64,000 nt of DNA from Rhodanobacter sp. T12-5 (GTDB lineage: Bacteria > Pseudomonadota > Gammaproteobacteria > Xanthomonadales > Rhodanobacteraceae): NCBI RefSeq assembly GCF_008329435.1, contig NZ_NPKN01000004.1, forward strand, positions 1-64,000, in the 5' to 3' direction. How positions within the stretch are numbered: position 1 is the stretch's first letter; every line of letters begins with the position of its first letter. The translations under genes and the position numbers were made by a program. The notes under the pieces are model-generated. The model was not told the origin of the DNA. It was given only the letters and a program-made list of their open reading frames with translations, and did no database searches. This document shows, in pieces, positions 1 through 8,852 of the stretch.

Positions 1-78
1 TCTGTGCTGCCGTTCGACTTGCATGTGTTAGGCATGCCGCCAGCGTTCAATCTGAGCCAGGATCAAACTCTTCACTTA
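1..78 (-). rRNA. rrs: 16S ribosomal RNA, 5' end only (partial)
   Basis: The reverse complement of 52-71 is the universal 16S 5' sequence AGAGTTTGATCCTGGCTCAG, and it continues into the usual AACGCTGGCGGC region. Only about the first 78 nt lie in the window; the gene runs off the left edge. The 5' end at 78 is set by analogy with E. coli, which has 7 nt before AGAGTTTG, so it may be off by a few bases. It is transcribed leftward from the promoters at 328-454. Confidence 0.97.
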
Positions 79-251
79 AGTTTTCGATCGTCACATCGCC
101 TTTGCAGACCATGATGACAATCTATCTCTCTGAAGCGTTCTTCCCAACCAATCAAAACTCATTACTGACTTTTTACTTGGTGGGACGCTTGCATTGCTTG
201 GACAGGTCGTGACCCATTCAACACAAGACGTCCACACAATTCACCTGCGCA

Positions 252-317
252 CACTGTCAAAGATCGTTCGCTTGGTACCGGTTTTTCCGGTACCGTCCCA
301 AGACGTTTCGTCCTGGG
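252..317 (-). promoter_or_regulatory. rRNA leader antitermination region (boxB-like stem-loops and boxA)
   Basis: On the minus strand, downstream of both rrn promoters, two stem-loops come first: 297-317 (9-bp arms with one mismatch, 3-nt loop) and 274-294 (perfect 8-bp arms GGTACCGG/CCGGTACC, A5 loop). A boxA-like CGATCTTTGACAGTG follows at 266-252. Stem-loop followed by boxA is the standard Nus-factor antitermination layout in rRNA leaders. The assignment rests on position and pattern only. Confidence 0.7.
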
Positions 318-327
318 TGAGCCGCCC

Positions 328-355
328 ATTCTACATCGCTTTTTGCGACCGTCAA
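328..355 (-). promoter_or_regulatory. rRNA operon proximal promoter (P2)
   Basis: Read on the minus strand: -35 TTGACG (355-350), a 16-bp spacer, -10 TAGAAT (333-328), then a GC-rich discriminator (GGGCGGC). This is a near-consensus sigma70 promoter. A GC-rich discriminator is typical of stringently controlled rRNA promoters. Confidence 0.8.
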
Positions 356-426
356 CACCCTCGGTGAAGCTTTTTTCGAGGTCCCGGCGGTCCGTCTTTA
401 CGACGTTGGGCGACTGCGGGCCGCGA

Positions 427-454
427 ATAATACGGCCTGTGCTTTTTTTGGCAA
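427..454 (-). promoter_or_regulatory. rRNA operon distal promoter (P1)
   Basis: Read on the minus strand: -35 TTGCCA (454-449), a 16-bp spacer beginning with an A-run, -10 TATTAT (432-427) and a GC-rich discriminator. AT-rich sequence just upstream (about 455-480) could serve as an UP element. It forms a tandem with the promoter at 328-355, as in many rRNA operons. The rest of 455-565 up to tyrS shows no gene and no clear tyrS terminator. Confidence 0.7.
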
Positions 455-565
455 GCATTTCTTCAGAACAATTTTGCAGATGTGCCGCAAGACGCTGTGC
501 AGGCGAGTAATTTTTTTTCCGCAGCAGTGGCGTTTCGACCCGCCAACCCCAGGATCCCGTTCGGC

Positions 566-1777
566 TCAGCCACTCACCAGCCTTACGCGGGCAAAATTCC
601 GCTTGCCCACCTGCAATACGCCCTCGAAGCCGGCGTTGAACACGCGCTGCGCGTCCTCCACGACTTCGGCGTCGATGCGCACGGCCCGCTCCTTCAGCTT
701 GCGATTCGCCTCGGAGTTGCTGGCGGAAAGTCCGGCCGCCGTCAGCAAGGCGGCGAGGCGCATGCCTTCGGCGGGCACGATGATGTCCGTTTGCGGCAGC
801 AACGAGGTGTCGCCTTCGCCGCGCACCACCGCATGCCAGCCAGCGATGGCCTGCTCGGCCGCCGCCGCGCCGTGGAAACGCGCGGTCAGTTCGCGTGCGA
901 GGCGCAGTTTCGCATCGCGGGGATTGAGCGTGCCGCTGGCGATGTCCTGCTTCATCTGCTCCAGTTCATCCAGCGACACCTCGAAGCTGAGCAGCTCGAA
1001 CCACCGCCACATCAATTCATCGCCGATCTTCATGGTCTTGGTCACCATGTCGATCGCCGGCTCGTTGATCCCGATGTAATTACCCAGCGACTTGGACATC
1101 TTGTTGACGCCGTCCAGCCCTTCCAGCAGCGGCATGGTCAATACGATCTGCGGCGGCTGGCCGTGGTGTTCCTGCAGCGCACGCCCCATCAGCAGGTTGA
1201 ACTTCTGGTCGGTGCCACCGAGTTCGACATCGCACTTCAAGGCGACGGAGTCGTAGCCCTGCACCAGCGGATACAGGAATTCGTGGATCGCGATCGGCTG
1301 CTGCGCCGCGTAGCGCTTGGTGAAGTCGTCGCGCTCGAGCATCCGCGCCACCGTGTGCTGGGCGGCAAGCCGGATCATGTCGGCCGCGCTCATCCGGCCG
1401 AACCATTCGGAATTGAAGCGCAGCTCGGTCTTCTCGCGATCGAGCACTTTGTAGACCTGCTCCGCATAGGTCTCGGCGTTGGCCAGCACGTTTTCGCGGG
1501 TAAGCGGCTTGCGGGTGACGTTCTTGCCGGTGGGGTCGCCGATCATTCCGGTGAAGTCACCAATCAGGAAGATCACCGTATGGCCCAGATCCTGGAACTG
1601 GCGCATCTTGTTGAGGAGCACGGTGTGCCCCAGGTGCAAGTCTGGTGCAGTCGGATCAAAACCAGCCTTGATCCGCAATGGCCGCCCGCTCTTGAGGCGC
1701 TCGGCAAGATCTTCACGCTTGATGATTTCGTCGGCGCCACGCGCAATAGTGGCCAGCGCCCGCTCAAGCTCGCTCAT
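566..1777 (-). CDS. tyrS: Tyrosine--tRNA ligase
   Basis: Class I aminoacyl-tRNA synthetase of 403 aa that activates tyrosine with ATP and charges tRNA-Tyr in the cytosol. The Rossmann-fold catalytic domain carries the HIGH-type signature HLGH near residue 48 (in the run [15 protein letters not shown]) and the KMSKS loop near residue 230. The C-terminal 60 residues form an S4-type RNA-binding domain. Length and motif spacing suit the TyrS type with a long C-terminal S4 tail. The ATG at 1777 follows a purine-rich AGAGAGAAA. The gene reads toward the rRNA operon; tyrS next to an rrn operon is also seen in xanthomonads, so read-through into the rrn promoters is possible. Confidence 0.97.
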   Translation of the reverse strand: MSELERALATIARGADEIIKREDLAERLKSGRPLRIKAGFDPTAPDLHLGHTVLLNKMRQFQDLGHTVIFLIGDFTGMIGDPTGKNVTRKPLTRENVLANAETYAEQVYKVLDREKTELRFNSEWFGRMSAADMIRLAAQHTVARMLERDDFTKRYAAQQPIAIHEFLYPLVQGYDSVALKCDVELGGTDQKFNLLMGRALQEHHGQPPQIVLTMPLLEGLDGVNKMSKSLGNYIGINEPAIDMVTKTMKIGDELMWRWFELLSFEVSLDELEQMKQDIASGTLNPRDAKLRLARELTARFHGAAAAEQAIAGWHAVVRGEGDTSLLPQTDIIVPAEGMRLAALLTAAGLSASNSEANRKLKERAVRIDAEVVEDAQRVFNAGFEGVLQVGKRNFARVRLVSG

Positions 1778-1889
1778 GCATTTCTCTCTGGAATGACGGT
1801 AGTGGGCAGCAGTCGGGAACGCGCCCGTGCTGTCGGCGTTAATTGTGTGTTAACCAGGAATGTCTTGCAAACCCTTGATGGAAAAGGCG

Positions 1890-1919
1890 TTGACGCCATT
1901 TACACATGGCCGTTATGGT
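1890..1919 (+). promoter_or_regulatory. Sigma70 promoter for the M23 peptidase gene
   Basis: TTGACG at 1890-1895, an 18-bp spacer, then TATGGT at 1914-1919. Transcription would start near 1926. This is downstream of the possible start codon at 1860, so the promoter supports the ATG at 1959 as the true start of the M23 gene. Confidence 0.6.
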
Positions 1920-1958
1920 ACGCGGAGTTTGTTGTTTTGTACCGCAGGGCATACGCAG

Positions 1959-3404
1959 ATGGCTGAAGAGAATCAGGGGGCGCGACAAGCGCGCAAGCAG
2001 GCGATTTGCCGCAAGGCACAGCGCCGGCACTCGCACTTCTACGAGCGCTGCTCACACTGGTCGTTCAACCGTTCCGGCGAAGTCGAGCCGATTCACTGGC
2101 ATCGCGAACGACTGGTACTCGCCGGCACCGCCTTGCTGATCACCCTGCTTTCCGGCTTCATCATGCCTGCCTGGGCCAGTGCGATGCGCCCGGCTCCCGC
2201 TCCGGCAGCGCATTCCCTGTTGCCCTTGGCGCTGCCCAAGTTCGAGCCGGCCAAGACCATCGCTGCCACCGTGGACGACTGGCAGGTCGTTCGTGTAGAG
2301 CCAGGCCAAACGTTGTCGGACATCTTCAACGCGCGCGGCCTCGGCATGAGCGATTTGCAGAAGGTGCTGGACGCTGCCGGCAGCGCAAAGTCGGCGCTGC
2401 ACAACATTCGTCCTGGCGAGGAGTTCGATTTCCTGCTTGACCGTGACGGCAGCCTCAAGGGCTTCCGCTTCGACCGGGACCAGGCCAGTCGCGCGATCGT
2501 CCGTCTCGACGGTGCACAGCCCACTCTCGCCATCCAGAAACGCGACATGGACCTGCGCGAACAGGTGGCGCACGGCGTCATCCGCAGCAGCCTGTATGCC
2601 GCTGGCGACCAGGCCGGGATGAACGCGGCGATGGTTGGCAAGCTCGCCGACCTGTTCAAGTACGACGTCGATTTCGTGCAGGATCTACGCGTCGGCGACA
2701 GCTTCACCGTGATCTATGACGATATCTATCGTGACGGCGTGCGCTACGGCGAAGGCAACATCATTGCCGCCGAATTCATCAATCAGGGAACGCGCTACAC
2801 GGCCTATCGTTTCAAGAAGGCCAATGGCGACTACGGCTGGTTCAGCGAGGACGGCCGGCCCATCGAAAAGTCGTTTTTGCGCATTCCGGTGGACTTCACC
2901 CGCATCTCCTCGAAATTCACCGCGGCGCGCATGCACCCGATCCTCGGCCGCATGCGCGCGCACAAGGGCGTGGACTACGCCGCCCCTCAAGGCACACCGA
3001 TCCACGCTGCCGGTGATGGCGTGATCAAGTACCACGGCTGGGAGCGCGGTTACGGCAACTTCGTGGTGATCCAGCACAATACGCACATCAGCACGGCCTA
3101 CGGCCACATGTCGCGCTTCGTCAAGGGGCAACACGTGGGCGAACATGTGCGGCAGGGCGAAGTGATCGGCTATGTCGGCATGACCGGCCTCGCGACGGGT
3201 CCGCATCTGCATTACGAATTCCGCGTCAACGGCGTGCAGCGCAATCCGCAAACCGTAACCTTGCCGAAGCCTGAACTCCTGCCTCCGGCGCAGCTGGCAC
3301 GTTTCAAGTCGCAAGTCGTGAAACCGCAGCTGGCACGGCTGACCGAACTGGATTCGCGCATCAAGCTGGCACAAGCGAACGCTCCTGCCAATCACGACAA
3401 CTGA
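1959..3404 (+). CDS. M23 family murein endopeptidase (MepM-like)
   Basis: Predicted periplasmic, membrane-anchored peptidoglycan DD-endopeptidase of 481 aa. After a basic cytoplasmic N-terminus, one hydrophobic segment (about residues 50-70, ending MPAWASA) acts as signal anchor. A LysM/OapA-like region follows (VEPGQTLSDIFNARG). The C-terminal LytM/M23 domain has the zinc ligands HKGVDY and HLHYE. Start 1959 is chosen because a good promoter ends at 1919; a longer frame opens at 1860. It sits 7 bp upstream of anmK, so the two are probably co-transcribed, linking cell-wall cleavage with recycling of its products. Confidence 0.9.
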   Translation: MAEENQGARQARKQAICRKAQRRHSHFYERCSHWSFNRSGEVEPIHWHRERLVLAGTALLITLLSGFIMPAWASAMRPAPAPAAHSLLPLALPKFEPAKTIAATVDDWQVVRVEPGQTLSDIFNARGLGMSDLQKVLDAAGSAKSALHNIRPGEEFDFLLDRDGSLKGFRFDRDQASRAIVRLDGAQPTLAIQKRDMDLREQVAHGVIRSSLYAAGDQAGMNAAMVGKLADLFKYDVDFVQDLRVGDSFTVIYDDIYRDGVRYGEGNIIAAEFINQGTRYTAYRFKKANGDYGWFSEDGRPIEKSFLRIPVDFTRISSKFTAARMHPILGRMRAHKGVDYAAPQGTPIHAAGDGVIKYHGWERGYGNFVVIQHNTHISTAYGHMSRFVKGQHVGEHVRQGEVIGYVGMTGLATGPHLHYEFRVNGVQRNPQTVTLPKPELLPPAQLARFKSQVVKPQLARLTELDSRIKLAQANAPANHDN

Positions 3405-3411
3405 GCGTCCG

Positions 3412-4551
3412 ATGAGCGCGGAAGACGACGCTTCGTCGCTCTACCTCGGGCTGATCTCGGGTACCAGCGCGGACAGTATCGACGCCGTGCTGGTCGGCTT
3501 CAGCCGCGGTGCTCCGCAGCTGCAGGCCAGCCTTGCCCATCCATGGCCGAGCGATTTGCGCGAGCGTCTGCTGGCACTGGCCCAGGGCGGAGCCGTGCCA
3601 GACCTGGATGCATTTGGACGGCTGGACGTCGAAATCGGCCAGAGCTTCGCCGACGCTGCCCTTCACCTGCTCGAACGCAGCCGCACACCGGCACAAGCGG
3701 TACGGGCGATCGGATCGCACGGCCAGACCTTGCGCCACCGCCCCGGCGGTGACCACCCTTTCACGCTGCAGCTGGGTGACCCGACGGTGATCGCCGAGCG
3801 CTGCCGCATCGACGTGGTCGCGGACTTCCGGCGTGCCGACATCGCCGCCGGAGGGCAGGGCGCACCGTTGTTGCCGGCATTGCATGCCATGCTGCTGGCC
3901 CGACCCGGTCACGCGCGGGTGGTGCTCAATCTGGGTGGCATCGCCAACATCACCGTGCTCGGTGCCGATGGCAGTGTGCTCGGTTTCGACACGGGCCCGG
4001 CCAACGGCTTGCTCGATGCATGGTGCCAGCATCATCGCGGGGAGCCGTTCGATCGCGGCGGCGCATTTGCCTTGAGCGGCCTGCCCGACCCTGGCCTGCT
4101 CGATGCCCTGCTGGCCGATCCCTACTTCGCGCTGCCACCGCCTAAAAGTACCGGGCGCGAATATTTTCACCTGGACTGGCTGGCTGCCCACACGTCGCCG
4201 GGTACTTTGCAGCCAGCCGATGTACAGGCAACCCTGCTTGAACTCACCGCACGCAGCATCGCCGCAGCGATCACCCAACAGGCACCCATGGCAGAGGAAG
4301 TACTGGCCTGCGGTGGCGGCGTGCACAACGATGCATTGATGCGGCGACTGGGTGAGCTTTTGTCACCCAGCGTCCTGCTGAGCACGTCGCGCTACGGGAT
4401 TGATCCGGATTTCCTCGAGGCCACGGCGTTCGCATGGCTGGCGCGCCAGCGCCTGCTCGGCCTGCCCGGCAACCTGCCCGCCGTCACCGGCGCGCGCGGC
4501 CTACGGGTGTTGGGCGCGATCTACTCTGCACCACCTCGGGAATCCCCGTAG
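3412..4551 (+). CDS. anmK: Anhydro-N-acetylmuramic acid kinase
   Basis: Phosphorylates 1,6-anhydro-MurNAc, opening the anhydro ring to give MurNAc-6-phosphate in the cytosol, a step of peptidoglycan recycling. The 379-aa ASKHA-fold protein has the phosphate-binding start GLISGTSADSIDAVL, the conserved SHGQTLRHRP, the substrate/Mg segment LNLGGIANIT and FDTGPANGLLDAW. Length is normal for the family. It follows the M23 endopeptidase after 7 bp. An AmpG-type permease lies 0.5 kb downstream on the other strand, so three cell-wall turnover genes are grouped. The 3' end overlaps the next (convergent) gene by about 30 bp. Confidence 0.96.
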   Translation: MSAEDDASSLYLGLISGTSADSIDAVLVGFSRGAPQLQASLAHPWPSDLRERLLALAQGGAVPDLDAFGRLDVEIGQSFADAALHLLERSRTPAQAVRAIGSHGQTLRHRPGGDHPFTLQLGDPTVIAERCRIDVVADFRRADIAAGGQGAPLLPALHAMLLARPGHARVVLNLGGIANITVLGADGSVLGFDTGPANGLLDAWCQHHRGEPFDRGGAFALSGLPDPGLLDALLADPYFALPPPKSTGREYFHLDWLAAHTSPGTLQPADVQATLLELTARSIAAAITQQAPMAEEVLACGGGVHNDALMRRLGELLSPSVLLSTSRYGIDPDFLEATAFAWLARQRLLGLPGNLPAVTGARGLRVLGAIYSAPPRESP

Positions 4552-4823
4552 CGGATGTTTTCCGGCGCCAGCTGAGTCGGGCGCGTCTGCGCCAGCGCAT
4601 GCAGCGCCTCCTCGAAGGCTCCTCTTTCGGCCGCCTCCCATTGACCTTCCAGCAGCGCCGGTGCTTCTGGATCACGCTGCGTTTCGCTGAAATGCTGTGC
4701 CGCCGAGATGCCCAGGCCATTGCGCAGGGCATGCAGAAGTACATCATTGACCGACCACTGACGCTCCTTCGCCAACGCCTTGATGCGATCGGCCAGCAAG
4801 CTGTCGACGTACTGCAGGATCAT
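4521..4823 (-). CDS. Small conserved-looking hypothetical protein
   Basis: About 100 aa, family not recognised. The first half (MILQYVDSLLADRIKALAKE) looks like a helical ribbon-helix-helix or dimerisation segment; the rest is acidic and alanine-rich with no membrane span. ATG at 4823 is used here. A GTG at 4832, 8 nt after a GGAG, is an equally good start, and the open frame continues to 4895. The 3' end overlaps anmK by 31 bp in convergent orientation. Its position between anmK and the AmpG-like gene suggests, but does not show, a link to cell-wall recycling. Confidence 0.65.
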   Translation of the reverse strand: MILQYVDSLLADRIKALAKERQWSVNDVLLHALRNGLGISAAQHFSETQRDPEAPALLEGQWEAAERGAFEEALHALAQTRPTQLAPENIRYGDSRGGAE

Positions 4824-5009
4824 GTCCGGCACTGGCGTCACTCCATGTTGCAGCTGCCCCCTGTGGCACCGGATGTTTGCACAACCATGATGCACGCGGA
4901 CCGGGCCGCCTGCGATTCCGTGGATGATTTGGCAGTTCCACTGTGAGCGCCACCACGCCAGGCATCGCTTCCACCTGAAGCGATAGCCGGAAAATCGGAC
5001 GGGCTGGAC

Positions 5010-6317
5010 CTAGTCGGCCTCCGCCGAAACTCGCTCGATGCCCCGGAAGCGCGGCCACAGGTAGGCAAAGATCATCATCGCGGGCAGCACGGCCAGCACC
5101 GTGATCACGAAGTAGCCACCGTACCCGGTCGTCATGGCGATGCCGCCGGCAAAAAAGCCAAGCAATTTGCCCGGCAGATTGACCAGCGAACTCAGCAATG
5201 CGTACTGGGTTGCCGTGTGTTGGCGGTTCACCAATGAGGAAAGGAAGGCCACCGTCGGCGGCCCCAGCATTCCGAGGGTGAGATTCTCACCGGAGATCAC
5301 CAGGGTCAGCGCCACCAGATTTCCCGGATGGGCGATCAGCACCAGATAGAGCAGGTTGCTGCATCCGCACAGCACGATGGTCACCCCCAGCGGACGCCAC
5401 GCACCCCACCGGGCTACCGCCGCACCGCCGATGAACACGCCGACGATGCCGATCCAGATCCCGTAGATCTTGGTGATCGCGCCGATCTCGGTCTTGGAAA
5501 AACCCATGTCGCGATAGAACGGACTCATGATGCCGCCGATCGTCGCCTGTTCGGGCATTTTGAACAGCAGCAGGAACAGCAACGTCACGGCGGCCAGCGC
5601 CCAGCCATAACGCCGGAAGAAATCGGCGAACGGGTCGATCACGCCTTCGCGCATCGCGTCGCGCCAGCGCGCGGGCCGGCGCCGCAAGACATCCGGTTCG
5701 CGTGCCATCAAGGTGGCCGCCAACGGTATTGCCATCGCCGCCGCCATCAATGCGTAAACCACCCGCCACGGCGCGTGGTCGGCCAGAATCAGCGCCACGG
5801 CACCGGCCAGCAGCAAACCGATCCGATAGCCCAGCGAGTAGGTGGCGACCAGCGCGCCCTGCGCCTCGATCGGCGCGATTTCGATGCGATACGCGTCCAC
5901 CGCGATGTCCTGGGTCGCACCGAAGAGCGCCACCAGCAGCGTGGCGACGACGAATGGGGCCAGTTGCACCGGCGTCAGCAACGCCATCGCGAGCAGGCCG
6001 ACAACGACACCGAGCTGCGCGAACAGCAGCCAGCCGCGGCGCTGGCCGAGCCGTGCGAAACCGGGGATCCGCCAGTGGTCGAGCAGCGGCGCCCACAGGA
6101 ACTTGAGTGCATACGCCATGCCGGCGCTGGCAATCATCGTGATGTCCTTCAGCACGATGCCGTTTTCCTTCAGCCAGTACGCCAGCGTGCCGGCCACCAG
6201 CAGGAACGGCAGGCCGGAGGAAAAGCCGAACAGGAACATCGTCCACGCAGCCGGCTGGGCGAACGCCCGCCAGACCGACGGCTTCGCCGACCTGCGCGCC
6301 AGCGGATCAGTCGGCAT
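5010..6317 (-). CDS. ampG: AmpG-family muropeptide MFS transporter
   Basis: Inner-membrane major facilitator that, by family, imports GlcNAc-anhydroMurNAc (muro)peptides for recycling; in many bacteria it also feeds beta-lactamase induction. About 435 aa with roughly 12 hydrophobic segments. The first is typical (FLFGFSSGLPFLLVAGTLAY), and later AmpG-like pieces include FGATQDIAVDAYRIE and SLVNLPGKLLGFFAGGI. The ATG at 6317 overlaps the xth stop by 11 bp; an in-frame GTG at 6359 would overlap by 53 bp. It is translationally coupled to xth but belongs functionally with anmK and the M23 gene. Confidence 0.9.
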   Translation of the reverse strand: MPTDPLARRSAKPSVWRAFAQPAAWTMFLFGFSSGLPFLLVAGTLAYWLKENGIVLKDITMIASAGMAYALKFLWAPLLDHWRIPGFARLGQRRGWLLFAQLGVVVGLLAMALLTPVQLAPFVVATLLVALFGATQDIAVDAYRIEIAPIEAQGALVATYSLGYRIGLLLAGAVALILADHAPWRVVYALMAAAMAIPLAATLMAREPDVLRRRPARWRDAMREGVIDPFADFFRRYGWALAAVTLLFLLLFKMPEQATIGGIMSPFYRDMGFSKTEIGAITKIYGIWIGIVGVFIGGAAVARWGAWRPLGVTIVLCGCSNLLYLVLIAHPGNLVALTLVISGENLTLGMLGPPTVAFLSSLVNRQHTATQYALLSSLVNLPGKLLGFFAGGIAMTTGYGGYFVITVLAVLPAMMIFAYLWPRFRGIERVSAEAD

Positions 6318-7077
6318 AGTCGACGGTGTATGGCGCGTGGTCGGAGAATCGCTCGTCACGGTAGATCGAGCATTCCTTCAGGCGTTCCCGCAATGACGGT
6401 GTGCAGACTTGGTAGTCGATACGCCAACCCACGTTGTTGGCGCGCGCCTGCCCGCGATTGGACCACCACGTGTATTCGACCGCCTCGGGCTTGATCGCGC
6501 GAAAGCTGTCGACCCAGCCGCGCTGCTGGAACAACAGGTCCAGCCACGCGCGTTCTTCCGGCAGGCAGCCGGAATTCTTCTGGTTCGAACTCCAGTTCTT
6601 GATGTCGTCTTTGGTGTGCACGATGTTCCAGTCGCCGCAGATGATGTAATCGCGGCCACTTTTCAGCCATGCATCGAAGATCGGCGTGATCCATTCCATC
6701 GCCCTGAACTTGAACTGCTGGCGCTCGTCACCGGAAGATCCTGACGGAAAGTACAGCGACACCACCGACAGGTTGCCGAAACGCGCCTCGATGTAGCGCC
6801 CCTCGTTGTCGAACTCGTCCCAGCCGAGCTCGGTCAGCACCTGATCCGGCTCGCGTTTCGTGTAGATCGCCACGCCGCTATAGCCCTTCTTGCTGCTGGC
6901 ATCACGATAGAAACAGTGATGGCCATCGGGGCGGAACATCGCATCGGTGAGCTGGTGTTCCTGTGCCTTGGTTTCCTGCAGGCAAACGACGTCGGCATGC
7001 TGCCCACGCAGCCAGTCGAACACGCCCTTGCTGGCGGCCGAGCGGATGCCGTTGGCGTTCAAACTGATGATGCGCAT
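6307..7077 (-). CDS. xth: Exodeoxyribonuclease III
   Basis: AP endonuclease and 3'-5' exonuclease of base-excision repair, 256 aa, in the EEP (endonuclease/exonuclease/phosphatase) fold. Visible motifs are LNANGIRSA at the N-terminus, the metal-binding glutamate in CLQETKAQ, GDWNIVHTKDDIKNW with the active-site Asp and Asn, WRIDYQVC, and the terminal SDHAPY histidine. ATG at 7077 has a strong GGGAGAG ribosome-binding site. The gene is divergent from pyrE and overlaps the AmpG-like gene downstream, so they form a two-gene unit. Confidence 0.96.
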   Translation of the reverse strand: MRIISLNANGIRSAASKGVFDWLRGQHADVVCLQETKAQEHQLTDAMFRPDGHHCFYRDASSKKGYSGVAIYTKREPDQVLTELGWDEFDNEGRYIEARFGNLSVVSLYFPSGSSGDERQQFKFRAMEWITPIFDAWLKSGRDYIICGDWNIVHTKDDIKNWSSNQKNSGCLPEERAWLDLLFQQRGWVDSFRAIKPEAVEYTWWSNRGQARANNVGWRIDYQVCTPSLRERLKECSIYRDERFSDHAPYTVDYAD

Positions 7078-7330
7078 GGACTCTCCCGATCTCGTGATGG
7101 GTGATCATAACAACCACCGCCCCGGCGTAAGCGCACATGCCCCGCCGCGCCTGTCATTCCAGTTCACCCGGCGGGCTGCCGTTTACGGTGAACGGCGAAA
7201 CCGTGCGGCGCGGCAATGATCTTCGCGCGCCGACTCGGTGACCGTGGCGGGCTGTACCATGATGACCGTTCGAATCCGCCGCGGTTGCTGTTGCGGACTC
7301 CCCTGATTCCACCTGTTTGCGAGACGACCC

Positions 7331-7978
7331 GTGCAAGATTACCAACGCGACTTCATCGAGCTCACCCTGCAGCGCGAGGTGCTGCGTTTCGGCGACTTCA
7401 CCCTGAAATCCGGCCGCCATAGCCCGTACTTCTTCAATATGGGCCGGATCGATTCGGGCGCTGCGCTGGCGCAACTCGGGCGCGCCTACGCCGCTGCCGT
7501 GGTCGACTCCGGCATTGCCGTCGACATGCTGTTCGGCCCCGCCTACAAGGGCATCGCGCTGGCCGCAGCCACCGCCATTGCATTGGCCGAGCAGCATCGG
7601 CGCGACCTGCCGTGGGCGTACAACCGCAAGGAGGCAAAGGATCATGGCGAGGGCGGCGCCCTGGTCGGGGCGCCGCTGAAGGGCCGCGTGCTGATCGTTG
7701 ACGACGTGATGACCGCCGGCACGGCAGTACGCGAATCGCTGGCGCTGATCCGCGCCCACGGCGCCGAGCCGGCCGGCGTATTGATCGCGCTGGACCGGCA
7801 GGAGCGCGGCCAGGGCGAACGCTCCGCCGCGCAGGAAGTGGCCGCCGACCATGGCATCCCGGTGATCGCGATCACCGGCCTTGCCGATGTACTGGCCTAC
7901 GCTGGCGAGCGTGCCGAGCTGGCTACCGAATACGCTCGCTTGCTGGCCTATCGCGAACGCTACGGTGTGCACGAGTGA
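7331..7978 (+). CDS. pyrE: Orotate phosphoribosyltransferase
   Basis: Converts orotate and PRPP to OMP in de novo pyrimidine synthesis. The 215-aa type I PRTase has the catalytic loop lysines in [13 protein letters not shown] and the PRPP-binding signature [16 protein letters not shown]. The flexible N-terminus carries [16 protein letters not shown], typical of the PyrE family. Start is GTG at 7331. The next gene begins 113 bp downstream; pyrE probably has its own promoter in the gap from xth. Confidence 0.97.
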   Translation: MQDYQRDFIELTLQREVLRFGDFTLKSGRHSPYFFNMGRIDSGAALAQLGRAYAAAVVDSGIAVDMLFGPAYKGIALAAATAIALAEQHRRDLPWAYNRKEAKDHGEGGALVGAPLKGRVLIVDDVMTAGTAVRESLALIRAHGAEPAGVLIALDRQERGQGERSAAQEVAADHGIPVIAITGLADVLAYAGERAELATEYARLLAYRERYGVHE

Positions 7979-8091
7979 ACATGCCGGCGCGGACCCGTTC
8001 ATGCCAACCTCGTCACAATGACCGAGGCCTTGACCAAGCGGAGCTAGGCACGACGATGACGATGGATATACTGCGGGGCCAGGGGGATTTC

Positions 8092-8739
8092 ATGCGCAAG
8101 TCCAGGTTACTGTTTGCCTTTGCCACCGCGATGCTGGTCGCCGGCGTGCCTGTGCACGCACAGGACAAAGGCAGCATCCGCTATCGATGGCACGATGCCC
8201 AGGGCCTGCCGCATTACAGCGACAGTCTCAGCAGCGAGGCGATGAAGTACGGCTACGACCTGGTCAACGATCGGGGCTTGGTCGTTCAACATGTGCCGCG
8301 TCAATTGAGCCCCGCCGAGCGCGCCGCCGCGAAGAAGCTGGCCGACCAGCAAGCCGAGCAACAACGCATCGAGCGGGACCGCGCCAATGCCGAGGCACAG
8401 ATGATGTCGGCCTATCCGGACGAGAAATCATTCCTGGCTTCGCAGCAGCAGTCGCTGGATACCATCGACCAGCAGATTCACACTACCCAGATCAACCTGC
8501 GCAGCCAGGAAAAAGCACTGACCGACCTGCTCGGTCGCGCCGCCGATATCGAACGCAACAAGAATCCCATTCCGAAGTTCCTGGTCGACGGTATCGCCAA
8601 GCAGCGCGACGTGATCGCCGGGCAGCGCCATGCTCTGCAACGGCAACAGGAGTTGCGCGCACAGACCGTGCAATTGCAGGCACGGCAGCTGGCTCGTTAT
8701 CGGGAACTCAAGGCGGCGCAGGAGCAGCCGGCGGACTAA
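8092..8739 (+). CDS. DUF4124 domain-containing exported protein
   Basis: 215-aa protein of unknown function. A signal peptide (about residues 1-22, cleavage near PVHAQD) is followed by a short DUF4124-like module (IRYRWHDAQGLPHYSDS), the small fold often seen at the N-terminus of envelope proteins in this group. The rest is strongly helical, rich in Gln and charged residues, and probably coiled coil. ATG at 8092 is set by an AGGGGG 5 nt upstream; the open frame reaches back to 7975. A strong terminator follows at 8816. Confidence 0.8.
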   Translation: MRKSRLLFAFATAMLVAGVPVHAQDKGSIRYRWHDAQGLPHYSDSLSSEAMKYGYDLVNDRGLVVQHVPRQLSPAERAAAKKLADQQAEQQRIERDRANAEAQMMSAYPDEKSFLASQQQSLDTIDQQIHTTQINLRSQEKALTDLLGRAADIERNKNPIPKFLVDGIAKQRDVIAGQRHALQRQQELRAQTVQLQARQLARYRELKAAQEQPAD

Positions 8740-8815
8740 CCAGGGCGTCTCCAGGGTGGCGTGAGTTCTCTCATCTGTTCCGCGGACATCTTTTCCCCAC
8801 GGGAAGAGGATATCT

Positions 8816-8852
8816 GCAGTGGGCCTCGACTTTGTCGAGGCCCACTGCTTTT
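8816..8852 (+). terminator. Rho-independent terminator
   Basis: A perfect 15-bp stem (8816-8830 with 8834-8848), TTT loop and T4 tail, after the DUF4124 gene. The stem also lies just beyond the algC stop on the other strand, so it can separate the two convergent transcripts. Confidence 0.85.

Noticed and set aside
162-458. 98-aa open frame on the minus strand in the rRNA leader
   Set aside because: It covers both rrn promoters, the stem-loops and boxA; composition is non-protein-like. It is a chance frame in regulatory DNA.
482-1966. 494-aa open frame opposite tyrS
   Set aside because: Antisense shadow of a high-GC gene; rich in His, Gln and Arg with no recognisable domain, whereas tyrS is certain.
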